Part shown: piece after piece, positions 23,702-38,487 of the stretch
How positions within the stretch are numbered: the first letter of the stretch is position 1
How the letters are laid out: each line of letters opens with the position of its first letter
Source of the DNA: Kribbella sp. VKM Ac-2568
GTDB taxonomy: Bacteria; Actinomycetota; Actinomycetes; Propionibacteriales; Kribbellaceae
NCBI RefSeq assembly: GCF_004345365.1
Contig: NZ_SLVF01000008.1
Span: 419,778-483,777, forward strand
DNA length: 64,000 nt
Direction of reading: 5' to 3'
Notes under the pieces: generated by a model
What the model was told of the DNA's origin: nothing
Seen by the model: only the letters and a program-made list of their open reading frames with translations
The model's database searches: none
Translations under genes and position numbers: made by a program

Positions 23702-25927
23702 GTGTCTGACAAGCCTGACGCCGTTGTTGGAGAGATGAATGAGGAGAGCGAGGCCCAGTGCCCGGTCGCGGGTGGGCATTTCAAGCACCCGACCGAGGGT
23801 GGGAGCAATCGTGAGTGGTGGCCGAACCAGCTCAACCTGAAGATCCTCCGCAAGCACCCCGCGGTGGCGAACCCGATGGGCGAGGACTTCGACTACGCGG
23901 CGGCCTTCGGCACCGTCGACCTCGACGCCCTGGCTCGCGACGTCGACGACGTGCTGACCACGTCGCAGGACTGGTGGCCCGCGGACTTCGGCCACTACGG
24001 ACCGTTCATGATCCGGATGGCCTGGCACAGCGCGGGTACCTACCGCATACATGACGGCCGCGGCGGCGCGGGCGCCGGCATGCAGCGCTTCGCCCCGCTG
24101 AACAGCTGGCCGGACAACGGCAACCTCGACAAGGCGCGCCGGCTGCTGTGGCCGGTGAAGAAGAAGTACGGCGCCTCGATCTCGTGGGCCGACCTGATGA
24201 TCTTCACGGGCAACCGCGCCCTGGAGACGATGGGCTTCAAGACGTTCGGCTTCGCCGGTGGCCGGCCGGACGTCTGGGAGCCCGACGAGGACGTGTACTG
24301 GGGCCCGGAGACCACCTGGCTCGGCGACGAGCGCTACACCGGTGACCGGGAGCTCGAGAACCCGCTGGCCGCGGTACAGATGGGTCTCATCTACGTGAAC
24401 CCGGAAGGCCCGAACGGCAACCCTGACCCGCTGGCCTCGGCGCGCGACATCCGCGAGACCTTCGGCCGGATGGCGATGAACGACGAGGAGACCGTCGCGC
24501 TGATCGCCGGTGGCCACACGTTCGGCAAGACCCACGGTGCGGCCGACCCGGAGCAGTACGTCGGACCCGAGCCCGAGGGCGCGCCGCTCGAGGAGATGGG
24601 CCTCGGCTGGAAGAACAGCTTCGGCACCGGCAAGGGCCGGGACGCGATCACCAGCGGCCTCGAGGTCACCTGGACTGCCACGCCGACGCGGTGGAGCAAC
24701 AGCTTCTTCGAGAACCTCTTCGGCCACGAGTGGGAGCTGACCAAGAGCCCGGCCGGCGCGCACCAGTGGAAGCCGAAGGACAACGCCGGCGCGAACACCA
24801 TCCCGGACCCCGAGGACGGCACGCTGAACCGGGCGCCGTCGATGCTGACGGCCGACCTGGCGCTGCGGGTCGACCCGATCTACGAGCAGATCTCGCGGCG
24901 CTTCCTCGAGAACCCGGACCAGTTCGCGGACGCGTTCGCGCGGGCCTGGTACAAGCTGACGCACCGCGACATGGGCCCGATCCAGCGCTACCTCGGCCCG
25001 CTGGTCCCGCAGGAGACGCTGATCTGGCAGGACCCGGTGCCCGCGGTCGACCACGAGCTGGTCGGGGCCGAGGACGTCGCCGCGCTCAAGGGCCAGATCC
25101 TCGACTCCGGGCTGTCGGTCTCGCAGCTCGTCGCCACCGCCTGGGCGTCGGCCTCGACGTTCCGGGGCAGTGACAAGCGCGGTGGGGCGAACGGTGCCCG
25201 CCTCCGCCTCGAGCCCCAGTCGGGCTGGGAGGTCAACGAGCCTGACGCCCTGGCGCAGGTGCTGCGCACGCTGGAGGGGATCCAGGAGTCCTTCAACAGC
25301 TCCGGGAGCAAGAAGATCTCGCTGGCCGACCTCATCGTGCTCGCTGGTGGGGCTGCCGTGGAGCAGGCCGCCAAGACCGCCGGCTTCGACGTACAGGTGC
25401 CCTTCACCCCGGGTCGCACGGACGCCTCGCAGGAGCAGACGGACGCCGACTCCTTCGCCGCGCTCGAGCCGGTGGCCGACGGGTTCCGCAACTACCTCGG
25501 CAAGGGCACCCGGCTGCCGGCTGAGTACCTGCTGATCGATCGCGCGAACCTGCTGACCCTGAGCGCGCCCGAGCTGACCGTGCTGGTGGGCGGCCTGCGG
25601 GTCCTGGGCGCGAACTTCCAGCAGTCGTCGCTGGGCGTCCTCACCTCGACGCCCGGGTCGCTGACGAACGACTTCTTCGCGAACCTGCTCGACCTGGGCA
25701 CGACGTGGAAGCCGACGTCCGAGGACGCGGAGACCTTCGAGGGCCGCGACGCCAGCGGCGCGGTCAAGTGGACCGGCAGCCGCGTCGACCTGGTCTTCGG
25801 CTCCAACTCCGAGCTGCGCGCCCTCGCCGAGGTCTACGCCAGCGACGATGCCCGGGAGAAGTTCGTCCGGGACTTCATCGCCGCCTGGACCAAGGTGATG
25901 GAGCTCGACCGCTACGACATCGCCTGA
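23702..25927 (+). CDS. katG: Catalase-peroxidase
   Basis: This 741-residue heme enzyme decomposes hydrogen peroxide and oxidises organic donors; homologues activate isoniazid. The distal pocket Arg105-Trp108-His109 (RMAWHSAG) is intact, as is the proximal His272 (GGHTFGKTHG). The Trp108-Tyr231-Met257 residues that form the cross-linked adduct needed for catalase activity are all present (MGLIYVNPEG and FGRMAMND). The second, heme-less domain runs from about residue 430. GTG 23702 has GGAAGG at good spacing. It is co-transcribed with furA and followed by a strong hairpin. Confidence 0.97.
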   Translation: MSDKPDAVVGEMNEESEAQCPVAGGHFKHPTEGGSNREWWPNQLNLKILRKHPAVANPMGEDFDYAAAFGTVDLDALARDVDDVLTTSQDWWPADFGHYGPFMIRMAWHSAGTYRIHDGRGGAGAGMQRFAPLNSWPDNGNLDKARRLLWPVKKKYGASISWADLMIFTGNRALETMGFKTFGFAGGRPDVWEPDEDVYWGPETTWLGDERYTGDRELENPLAAVQMGLIYVNPEGPNGNPDPLASARDIRETFGRMAMNDEETVALIAGGHTFGKTHGAADPEQYVGPEPEGAPLEEMGLGWKNSFGTGKGRDAITSGLEVTWTATPTRWSNSFFENLFGHEWELTKSPAGAHQWKPKDNAGANTIPDPEDGTLNRAPSMLTADLALRVDPIYEQISRRFLENPDQFADAFARAWYKLTHRDMGPIQRYLGPLVPQETLIWQDPVPAVDHELVGAEDVAALKGQILDSGLSVSQLVATAWASASTFRGSDKRGGANGARLRLEPQSGWEVNEPDALAQVLRTLEGIQESFNSSGSKKISLADLIVLAGGAAVEQAAKTAGFDVQVPFTPGRTDASQEQTDADSFAALEPVADGFRNYLGKGTRLPAEYLLIDRANLLTLSAPELTVLVGGLRVLGANFQQSSLGVLTSTPGSLTNDFFANLLDLGTTWKPTSEDAETFEGRDASGAVKWTGSRVDLVFGSNSELRALAEVYASDDAREKFVRDFIAAWTKVMELDRYDIA

Positions 25928-25957
25928 CCCACCCGTCCAGGCCGGCCGGCCTGCACA

Positions 25958-25994
25958 CGACAGCCAGGTCCACTCCCAGTGGACCTGGCTGTCG
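25958..25994 (+). terminator. Strong hairpin after katG
   Basis: CGACAGCCAGGTCCACT, loop CCC, then its exact complement give a perfect 17-bp stem ending 67 bases after the katG stop. There is no T run beyond a short ATTT, so this may be an L-shaped (GC-rich) terminator or an mRNA-stabilising 3' structure. Confidence 0.75.
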
Positions 25995-26092
25995 CCGATT
26001 TGGCTGGTACTGAGCCTTCCCGAGCGCATACGTGCCATTGGCAACCGGTTTCGTCAGGAAACTTCGGCGGGATCGGGGCCGTTGGTAGGAAT

Positions 26093-26809
26093 ATGAGCAA
26101 CCTCACGAGCGAGTATGAGCAGCTGGCGGACGAGTACCACGGCACGGTGGATCCCGAGGGAGCTGGGCTGGAGGATCCGACGTTCGACGGGCTGGTGGGG
26201 GACGTGCGGGGGCAGCGGGTGGCCGCGGTGGCGTGTGGGCAGGGGCGGGATGCGCGGCGCCTGGCGGATCTCGGGGCCGAGGTGGTGGGGATCGATGCCT
26301 CGGGGTCGCTTCTCACCCACGCGCGCAGGCTCGAGCAGGAGACTCCTCGCGGGATCGAATACGTCCACGGGGATGCTCACGATCTCCGCCGGCTTCCCGA
26401 CGCGTCGTTCGACGGAGTCGTGTGCCACATGGCATTGATGGACATCCCGGAGCTGGAGCCGGCTTTGCGCTCGATCGCTCGGATCCTGGTGCCTGGTGGG
26501 TGGTTCGTGGCGTCGATCGTGCACCCGTGCTACAAACCGCCCGCTCACGGGGAGCTGGTCGACCACGTCGATGGCTTCACCAGGCGGATCACCGGCCGCT
26601 ACTTCGAGGAGGGCCCGTACAACAGCGTGACCCGCTGGGCGATCCTGCCACGCGTCTCCTACCACCGGACGCTGTCGACGTACGTGAACACTTTGGTGGC
26701 GGCCGGCCTGCCCATCACCCGGATGGCCGAGCCCGTCGGCGACCGCCCGGTCTGGAAGGAGGCCGCCGGCATTCTCTACTTCCGCTGCGAACTCAGGGAT
26801 CCAGCCTGA
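26093..26809 (+). CDS. Class I SAM-dependent methyltransferase
   Basis: This 238-residue protein has a Rossmann-like methyltransferase core. Motif I (VAAVACGQGRDARRLADLGA) has Cys in place of the first usual Gly. Acidic motif II is in VVGIDASGSLL, motif III in VHGDAHDLRRLPDASFDGVV, and motif IV-V around PELEPALRSIARILVPGG. The target is unknown; the family includes small-molecule methylases. ATG 26093 has TAGGA just upstream. It seems monocistronic, with the katG hairpin before and an inverted repeat after it. Confidence 0.85.
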   Translation: MSNLTSEYEQLADEYHGTVDPEGAGLEDPTFDGLVGDVRGQRVAAVACGQGRDARRLADLGAEVVGIDASGSLLTHARRLEQETPRGIEYVHGDAHDLRRLPDASFDGVVCHMALMDIPELEPALRSIARILVPGGWFVASIVHPCYKPPAHGELVDHVDGFTRRITGRYFEEGPYNSVTRWAILPRVSYHRTLSTYVNTLVAAGLPITRMAEPVGDRPVWKEAAGILYFRCELRDPA

Positions 26810-26832
26810 GCGCTCCGATCTCCGAGAACGAA

Positions 26833-26852
26833 AATGGACTCACAAGTCCATT
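26833..26852. other. Perfect inverted repeat between the methyltransferase and PBP genes
   Basis: AATGGACT-CACA-AGTCCATT has perfect 8-base arms. It lies 23 bases after the methyltransferase stop and 35 bases before the PBP -10 element. It could terminate the former or act as an operator for the latter; its low GC compared with the surroundings favours protein binding. Confidence 0.45.
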
Positions 26853-26886
26853 CCGTCGAGCCCCGGCCTGATCGGGTTCGGCGGCG

Positions 26887-26898
26887 TAGCCTGAAGGT
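26887..26898 (+). promoter_or_regulatory. Leaderless promoter of the PBP gene (-10 element)
   Basis: TAGCCT (26887-26892) is followed by GAAGGT and the ATG. The six-base spacing equals that at other leaderless starts in the window. GAAGG would be too close to the ATG to act as a normal ribosome site. Confidence 0.5.
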
Positions 26899-29172
26899 AT
26901 GGGTGGGGGCGGGCAGGGCTTTCGCGCCAGCGTTCGGTCGTTGAACAAGTTCCTCGGCGTGAGCGTACTGGCGGGCGCCCTGGCCGCGGGACTGATGGTT
27001 CCCTTCGCCGGGCTGGCCGGGTTCGGCTCCAAGAAGGCCGCGGAGTCGGTCGAGAGCCTGCCACAGGAGCTGGAGACGGAGCCGCCGGCGGTGCGGAGCA
27101 GGATCCTCGCGGCCGACGGATCCCTGATCGCCACCCTGTACGAGCAGAACCGCGTCCCGGTGCCGCTCAGCCTGATCAGCCCGATCATGCGTAAGGCGAT
27201 CGTGGCGATCGAGGACTCGCGCTTCTACGACCATGGCGCTCTGGACGCGAAGGGCACGCTGCGGGCGCTGATCCGGAACCAGAGCGGGGGCTCGGTGCAG
27301 CAGGGTGGTTCGAGTATCACCCAGCAGTACGTGAAGATGAGCCTGATCGAGAAGGCGCAGACCGCCGAGCAGCGCCAGGCCGCCACCGAGGTGACCTACC
27401 AGCGCAAGCTGACCGAGCTGCGCTACGCGGTCGCCATGGAGAAGGAGTTCTCGAAGGATCAGATCCTCGAGCGGTACCTGAACCTGGCGAACTTCGGCGA
27501 CGGCTCGTACGGCGTACAGGCCGCTGCCCAGCACTACTTCAGGACCACCGCCAAGAAACTCACGCTCCCGCAGGCCGCGCTGCTGGCCGGGCTGGTGAAG
27601 AACCCGACCGGCTACGACCCGACGAACGACCTCAAGCGGGCCAAGGATCGTCGCGACGTGGTGCTCCGCAGGATGCGGGAGCTGGGCGTGATCACCGCGA
27701 AGCAGGCCAACGACGCGATCAAGGCGCCGGTGATCGACAAGAAGAAGATCCTGAAGGTCCGCAACGGCTGCGCCAGCTCCCGCTACCCCTTCTACTGCGA
27801 CTACGTCGTCTCCAAGCTGCTGGACAACCGGGCCCTGGGCCGGACGCCCAAGGACCGGGACCACTTCCTGAAGACCGGCGGCCTCACCGTGAAGACGTCG
27901 CTGGACCCGAGGATCCAGTCGGCCGCGCAGGCGTCGATCAAGGAGCACAGCAAGAAAACCGACACCGCCATCGCGGCCATCACCGTGGTCGAGCCCGGCA
28001 CCGGTCTGGTGAAGGCGATGGTGCAGAGCAAGCCGCACGGCAACGGCAAGAACGAGACCGCGTACAACTACAACGTCGAGAAGTCCTACGCGGGTGGCTA
28101 CGGCGGGTTCCAGAACGGGTCGACGATGAAGGCGTTCGTGCTCGCCGCCGCGATCCAGAAAGGCCTGCCGCTGACCTACCGGATCAACTCGCCGGCGCAG
28201 ATCAACCTCAGCGGGAAGAAGTTCCGGACCTGCACAGGCTTCACGCGGGACCCGGACTATCGTCCGCAGAACTCGACGCGCAGCGGCAACCTGACCATGG
28301 TCGAGGCGGCCAGGTACTCGACGAACACCTATTTCCTGCAGCTCTCCCAGCGGACCGGGCTGTGCGCGCCGGCCACCATCGCCGCCGACCTTGGCATGTA
28401 CAACGCGCAGACCCTCCAGCCGCTCGACCAGGTGGTGTCCTTCACCCTGGGTGTCGGCTACGTGACGCCGTTGATGCTGTCGAACGCCTATGCGACGTTC
28501 GCGGCGCGGGGCAAGTACTGCTCGCCCGTCGTCGTCACCACGCTGCTGGACAAGACCCGCAAACCCATCAGGACGCCCAGCATCGACTGCCGGCAGGCCA
28601 TCGCACCGGAGGTGGCCGACGGGGTCAACCGGGTGCTCAGCGCGGTGATGGAGCCCGGCGGCACCGGTGGACGACTCAATTTCGGCAACTGGGACCTGGC
28701 AGGCAAGACCGGAACCATCCAGGACAACCGTGCCGTCTGGTTCGCCGGGTACGCGCCGAACCTGGCAGCGGCCGCCGTGGTCGCCGACGCGAACCTGCCG
28801 TACACCAACCTGATGTACGGCCACACCCTGGACGGCGAGGACATCTCCGACCCCACCGGCTCCGGTACTGCGGGTCCGCTGTGGCAGACCGCGATGGAGA
28901 AGGCGCTGGACGGTATGCCGCTGCGCCGCTTCGTCGCTCCCAGCAGCCGCGTGGTCAGTGGCGACACGGCCGACCTCCCGCCGGTCAGTGGCAAGAGCCC
29001 GGACGAGGCCGCCAACATACTCCGGCAGGCCGGTTTCGACGTCGTCATCTCCGACGAGCGGGTGGACTCCCCGGAGGCCGAGGACACCGTGGCCTACACC
29101 GACCCGCGCAGCCGCGACGGCGCCCCCGAGGGCTCCCTGGTGACGATCTACGTCTCCAACGGCCAGAACTAG
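26899..29172 (+). CDS. Class A penicillin-binding protein with C-terminal PASTA domain
   Basis: This 757-residue bifunctional enzyme polymerises and cross-links peptidoglycan at the outer face of the membrane. A single N-terminal anchor helix (about residues 18-40) is followed by a GT51 glycosyltransferase domain (about 60-260). That domain has the catalytic Glu in IVAIEDSRFYDH and the motifs GGSSITQQYVK and RKLTELRYA. The transpeptidase domain (about 330-660) has the active-site STMK in FQNGSTMKAF and a later KTGT motif. The last 65 residues form one PASTA domain (PPVSGKSPDEAANILRQAGF). It resembles mycobacterial PonA-type enzymes. Confidence 0.95.
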   Translation: MGGGGQGFRASVRSLNKFLGVSVLAGALAAGLMVPFAGLAGFGSKKAAESVESLPQELETEPPAVRSRILAADGSLIATLYEQNRVPVPLSLISPIMRKAIVAIEDSRFYDHGALDAKGTLRALIRNQSGGSVQQGGSSITQQYVKMSLIEKAQTAEQRQAATEVTYQRKLTELRYAVAMEKEFSKDQILERYLNLANFGDGSYGVQAAAQHYFRTTAKKLTLPQAALLAGLVKNPTGYDPTNDLKRAKDRRDVVLRRMRELGVITAKQANDAIKAPVIDKKKILKVRNGCASSRYPFYCDYVVSKLLDNRALGRTPKDRDHFLKTGGLTVKTSLDPRIQSAAQASIKEHSKKTDTAIAAITVVEPGTGLVKAMVQSKPHGNGKNETAYNYNVEKSYAGGYGGFQNGSTMKAFVLAAAIQKGLPLTYRINSPAQINLSGKKFRTCTGFTRDPDYRPQNSTRSGNLTMVEAARYSTNTYFLQLSQRTGLCAPATIAADLGMYNAQTLQPLDQVVSFTLGVGYVTPLMLSNAYATFAARGKYCSPVVVTTLLDKTRKPIRTPSIDCRQAIAPEVADGVNRVLSAVMEPGGTGGRLNFGNWDLAGKTGTIQDNRAVWFAGYAPNLAAAAVVADANLPYTNLMYGHTLDGEDISDPTGSGTAGPLWQTAMEKALDGMPLRRFVAPSSRVVSGDTADLPPVSGKSPDEAANILRQAGFDVVISDERVDSPEAEDTVAYTDPRSRDGAPEGSLVTIYVSNGQN

Positions 29173-29292
29173 CGCCCGCAGCAGGGTCGGGGGACCGTGC
29201 TGGGCCCGATCCGGGGGCCCGACTCGACGGTAGGCCCGGCTGCCTGGGAATGTGTGCGGTAACAGACTCGTCAACGACAGGAGTGCCGCCCG

Positions 29293-34782
<5,490 letters not shown>

Positions 34783-34804
34783 GGAGCAGCCGCGCCGCGG
34801 CCCG

Positions 34805-34840
34805 CCCGGCCTGGACGTGGGCTGGCCACGTTCAGCCGGG
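34805..34840. terminator. Nested hairpin between converging genes
   Basis: CCCGGC-CTGG-ACGTGG-GCTGG-CCACGT-TCA-GCCGGG folds as two stacked 6-bp stems. It starts 23 bases after the carboxylase stop and runs over the stop of the converging regulator gene, so it can serve both directions. Confidence 0.5.
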
Positions 34841-36073
34841 TGGCGACGGCTTGACCGCCAGGGCGATCGTGAGGTCCAGAACGGTCTGTGGGTCGTCGAG
34901 GCGGGCGCCGTAGAGGTCGCGGAGCTGGCCCATCCGGTAGCGCACGGTCTGTGGGTGGACGTGCAGGGCCGCGGCGACCTCGTCGCGCCGGCCGAGGTGG
35001 AGCAACCATTCGCGCAGGGTCTCGGCCAGCCGCTCGGCGGTGGCAGGACGGAGTGCGTCGAACGGCGCGAGCACCTGCCGGCGGAGATCGTCGAGTGCCG
35101 CGGAGTCGGACGTCACCACGAAGGTGGTCAGGTGGCGCTCGGTGTCGACCGGCGCGTCGGGTTCGGCGGTCAGCCGGAGCTGCCGCGCCCGGAGGGCCCG
35201 CAGGTACGACGTACGCGCAGTCGTCCACGGCTGGGTCGGGCCCACCCAAGCCTGGTACCCGCGCAGGTTCCGCAGCAGAGCGGATCGCGCTGAGCCGTCG
35301 GCGTCGGGGACCAGCAACACCGCCACCTCGGCCGGGTCCTCGTCGACTTCGCCGAGTTCGGTGAGGTCGTCCTCGGGCCGTAGCGTCCGTGGATCCAGGG
35401 CGCCGAGAATCCCCCGCACGTGGGCGCTCGGCAGAATCACCGCCGTCAACGAGCGTGGCGGCTCCCAGTCGGCGAGTTCCGCCCGGCCTGCCAACTGGTC
35501 CGCGGGGTCACCCTGCAAGAGGCCCCGGCCCAGCTCCTGGAGGTAGCGCTCCCGGACCCGGCCCGTGGTCGCGAGCTCGTCGGTGTGACCGGAGACGCTG
35601 GCCGCGGACAGCTCGTCGATGTAGGCGAAGACCAGTTCGGCGAACTTTGCCAATGTCTCGGCCTGCAGACCAGCCTCCACGACGGTGCGGGACAGTTCGC
35701 GCCACGCGACCCGGGCGCCGACCCGGTAGGCAGCGAGCAGCGCGTCCATACTCCGGCCGCTGCGCGCTTCGCCGCGGCCCAGGACATAAGCACCCTCGAG
35801 TGCGGGGGCGAGCGGAGTTCCGGGGTCGCCGCTGCCGGTCAAGCGGAGGAATCCGCCGAGGGCGAGCTGGACGGCCCCTTCGATCTTGGCCCCCATCGGC
35901 CCGGCCAGCGCGTTGGTGTAGCCGGGGACCTCGGCGATGATCGCGGTGACAGTCTTTCCGGCGATGTCCGGCAGGCGGGATCGCAACAGCTCGATCGCGG
36001 CCTGGCCGAGCTCCAGCTCGGCGGCCCCTCGAGCCGTCCGGCTGGCGTGGCGGGTGGGGTCAGCGTCGGACAA
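34832..36073 (-). CDS. PucR/CdaR-type helix-turn-helix regulator
   Basis: This protein of about 413 residues has a helical N-terminal half and a central region. A C-terminal PucR-type helix-turn-helix covers about residues 345-405 (LLHLGRRDEVAAALHVHPQT followed by VRYRMGQLRDLYG). I prefer TTG 36073 because GGAGGG lies seven bases before it; the upstream ATG 36124 would add 17 residues but has a weaker ribosome site. It is divergent from the ferredoxin reductase and desaturase genes with about 85 bases between, and is most likely their regulator; a similar arrangement occurs with Rv3230c/desA3-like genes. The effector is unknown, perhaps a fatty acid. Confidence 0.82.
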   Translation of the reverse strand: MSDADPTRHASRTARGAAELELGQAAIELLRSRLPDIAGKTVTAIIAEVPGYTNALAGPMGAKIEGAVQLALGGFLRLTGSGDPGTPLAPALEGAYVLGRGEARSGRSMDALLAAYRVGARVAWRELSRTVVEAGLQAETLAKFAELVFAYIDELSAASVSGHTDELATTGRVRERYLQELGRGLLQGDPADQLAGRAELADWEPPRSLTAVILPSAHVRGILGALDPRTLRPEDDLTELGEVDEDPAEVAVLLVPDADGSARSALLRNLRGYQAWVGPTQPWTTARTSYLRALRARQLRLTAEPDAPVDTERHLTTFVVTSDSAALDDLRRQVLAPFDALRPATAERLAETLREWLLHLGRRDEVAAALHVHPQTVRYRMGQLRDLYGARLDDPQTVLDLTIALAVKPSPPG

Positions 36074-36158
36074 GGTTGTTCCCTCCGAACAAATACGCGC
36101 GACAGATTCACCGCTGTCGGTCATGAAACTACACCTCGCGTCGAGGATGCTGGACAGC

Positions 36159-37256
36159 ATGACCACCTTCGCGTCAGACCCTGACGCTCCGGCGACTCTC
36201 CGCGGCCGTCTGCGCGACCGGGTCTGGCGGGTCGCGGCCGCCGCCACCCATCCGCTCGATCCCGCCGACTATCTCGACATGTTCCGCCCGCTGCGGGCCG
36301 GTGCCGACCTCCGGGCCCGGGTTGTCGAGGTACGCCCCGAGACCTCCGACGCGGTCACCGTCGTACTGCGACCCGGCGCCGCCTGGCGCGGCCACCAGCC
36401 GGGCCAGTACGTCCGGATCGGCCTCGACGTCGACGGCGTACGACTGTGGCGCTCCTACTCGTTGACCTCCGCTCCGGGGAGCGAGCTCCTCACCATCACG
36501 GCGAAGGCGGTCCCGGACGGCCTGGTCAGCGCCCACCTCGCGCAGGAGTTGTGCCCCGGTCAGTTGGTGCACCTCGATCAGGCGGTCGGCGACTTCGTCC
36601 TTCCGGACCAGGCACCCCGCAAGGTCCTCTTCGTCACCGGCGGCAGCGGCATCACGCCCGTGATGGGCATGCTGAGGTCCGGCCTCGACCGGCTCGGCGA
36701 TGTCGTCCTCGTGCACTCCGAGGCCTCCGCCGACGACGTGATCTTCGGTGCCGAGCTGCGCGAGTTCGCGCGCGAAGGCCGGCTCCGACTGGTCGAGCAG
36801 CACACCGACAGTCACGGCCGGCTCGACGTTGCGGAGCTAGCGGCTCTCGTGCCCGACCTGGCTGAGCGGGAGACCTGGGCCTGCGGACCGGCCGGTCTCC
36901 TTGACGCTCTCGAGGAGCAATGGGCTGACCTCGACCTTCCCGACCGGCTGCACACCGAGCGGTTCCGAACCGCACTCGCCGAGCCTGGCGAGGGTGGCAC
37001 CGTTCGGTTCACCGGTGCGGGAGTCACTCTCGAGCTCGACGGCGTTACGCCGATCCTCGACGCGGGTGAGCAGAACGGAGTACTGATGCCTTCCGGTTGC
37101 CGGATGGGTATCTGCTTCTCGTGCGTGCTGCCGCTGCGTTCGGGCTCGGTGCGCGACCTGCGCTCCGGTGACGTCACCACCGCCGCTCCCGGTGACGGCG
37201 TACTCATCCAGACCTGCATCTCGGCCGCGGCCGGCGCCTGCGACATCGACCTGTGA
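36159..37256 (+). CDS. Ferredoxin reductase (FAD/NAD(P)H, [2Fe-2S]) partner of the desaturase
   Basis: This 365-residue electron-transfer protein has three modules: an FAD domain (about residues 40-145, RSYSLTSAPGSELL), an NAD(P) domain (about 150-260, VLFVTGGSGITPVMGMLRSG and ETWACGPAGLL) and a C-terminal plant-type [2Fe-2S] domain with CRMGICFSC and a fourth Cys in IQTCIS. It would feed electrons to the downstream desaturase, as Rv3230c does for DesA3. ATG 36159 is chosen; ATG 36123, which would add 12 residues, has no ribosome site. Thirty-four bases separate it from the desaturase gene, including an exact 15-base repeat. Confidence 0.9.
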   Translation: MTTFASDPDAPATLRGRLRDRVWRVAAAATHPLDPADYLDMFRPLRAGADLRARVVEVRPETSDAVTVVLRPGAAWRGHQPGQYVRIGLDVDGVRLWRSYSLTSAPGSELLTITAKAVPDGLVSAHLAQELCPGQLVHLDQAVGDFVLPDQAPRKVLFVTGGSGITPVMGMLRSGLDRLGDVVLVHSEASADDVIFGAELREFAREGRLRLVEQHTDSHGRLDVAELAALVPDLAERETWACGPAGLLDALEEQWADLDLPDRLHTERFRTALAEPGEGGTVRFTGAGVTLELDGVTPILDAGEQNGVLMPSGCRMGICFSCVLPLRSGSVRDLRSGDVTTAAPGDGVLIQTCISAAAGACDIDL

Positions 37257-37271
37257 GCCTGCGACATCGAC
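37236..37271 (+). repeat. 15-base direct repeat spanning the reductase stop codon
   Basis: GCCTGCGACATCGAC occurs at 37236-37250, in the last codons of the reductase gene, and again at 37257-37271, directly after its TGA. The copies are offset by 21 bases. It looks like a recent short tandem duplication that added length to the intergenic spacer. Confidence 0.7.
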
Positions 37272-37290
37272 TGGTAAGACAAGGATCCCT

Positions 37291-38436
37291 GTGACTGTGC
37301 TGCAGAAGAAGACCGACAACCCCATCGGTCACCTGACTCCCGACGACATCGAGGAGATCGGCCGTCGGCTGGACGCGATCCGCGCCGACATCGTCGCCTC
37401 GCGCGGAGCGACGGACGCGGCGTACATCCGCAAGGTCATCAACGTGCAACGGAAGCTGGAGCTCTCCAGCCGTGCCGTGCTGCTTTTGTCGCTGTTCCCG
37501 CCGGCCTGGCTGGTCGGTACGGCGGGTCTCTCGGTGGCCAAGATCCTCGAGAACATGGAGATCGGCCACAACGTGATGCACGGCCAGTGGGACTGGATGC
37601 GTGACCCCAAGATCCACTCGACCACCTGGGAGTGGGACCACGCCTCGCCGTCGGACCAGTGGAAGCACTCGCACAACGAGCTGCACCACACCTACACCAA
37701 CGTGGTCGGCAAGGACAACGACCTCGGCTACGGCATCATGCGCGTCGACGAGGACCAGCGCTGGTACCCGCTCTATCTCGCGCAGCCGCTGTGGAACTTC
37801 ATCAACGCCTGCTTCTTCGAGTACGGCATCGCGGCGTACGACCTCGAGCTGGGCAAGAACCTGGCGACGAAGAAGCGGCGCAAGGACCCCGAGTTCAAGG
37901 CCCGCGCCCGGCAGGTGCTGAAGAAGATCCGCGGCCAGATGACAAAGGACTACGTCGTCCACCCGCTGCTGTCCGGTCCGTCATTCCTGCACACCCTCGC
38001 GGCGAACGCGACCGCCAACGTGGTCCGCAACCTGTGGGCCCACTCCGTCATCATGTGCGGTCACTTCCCCGAAGGCGTGCAGACCTTCGAGCGGCGCTCG
38101 ATCGAGGGCGAGACGCGCGGGGAGTGGTACCTGCGCCAGATGCTGGGCTCCGCCAACATCAGCGGCGGCCGGGCCATGCACCTCATGACCGGCAACCTGT
38201 CGTACCAGATCGAGCACCACCTCTTCCCCGATCTGCCGAGCAACCGGTACCAGGAGATCGCGCCGCAGGTACAGGCGATCTTCGAGGAGTACGGCCTCAC
38301 CTACACCACCGGCCCGCTCCCGAAGCAGGTCGGGTCCGCGTGGGCGAAGGTCTTCCGCCTGTCGCTGCCCAACGACTTCGCCGAGAAGCTGACGGCCAGG
38401 TTGAGTGGCGGATCGCCTCGGCCGCTCACGTCCTGA
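37291..38436 (+). CDS. Membrane fatty acid (acyl-CoA) desaturase
   Basis: This 381-residue di-iron desaturase has the three histidine boxes HNVMH (93-97), HNELHH (128-133) and QIEHH (306-310), plus two hydrophobic regions (about 62-85 and 165-180). Such enzymes introduce a cis double bond, often delta-9, into acyl-CoA or lipid-bound chains using the reductase encoded just upstream. GTG 37291 has AAGGA five bases before it; a second GTG two codons later cannot be excluded. It fits the DesA3-type acyl-CoA desaturases. It converges with the IclR gene. Confidence 0.92.
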   Translation: MTVLQKKTDNPIGHLTPDDIEEIGRRLDAIRADIVASRGATDAAYIRKVINVQRKLELSSRAVLLLSLFPPAWLVGTAGLSVAKILENMEIGHNVMHGQWDWMRDPKIHSTTWEWDHASPSDQWKHSHNELHHTYTNVVGKDNDLGYGIMRVDEDQRWYPLYLAQPLWNFINACFFEYGIAAYDLELGKNLATKKRRKDPEFKARARQVLKKIRGQMTKDYVVHPLLSGPSFLHTLAANATANVVRNLWAHSVIMCGHFPEGVQTFERRSIEGETRGEWYLRQMLGSANISGGRAMHLMTGNLSYQIEHHLFPDLPSNRYQEIAPQVQAIFEEYGLTYTTGPLPKQVGSAWAKVFRLSLPNDFAEKLTARLSGGSPRPLTS

Positions 38437-38487
38437 ACCGCTTGAACCGCTCACCGCAGGTCCTGGTCGGTGAAGGACGAACGCCGG

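Noticed and set aside
23627..26044. Minus-strand 805-codon frame opposite katG, and similar long antisense frames at 26776-29496 and 57988-60783
   Set aside because: No domains, no plausible starts with ribosome sites, fully opposite recognised genes.
36074..36124. ATG 36124 as start of the PucR-like regulator
   Set aside because: TTG 36073 has a much better ribosome site (GGAGGG, seven bases away); the longer form is possible but less supported.
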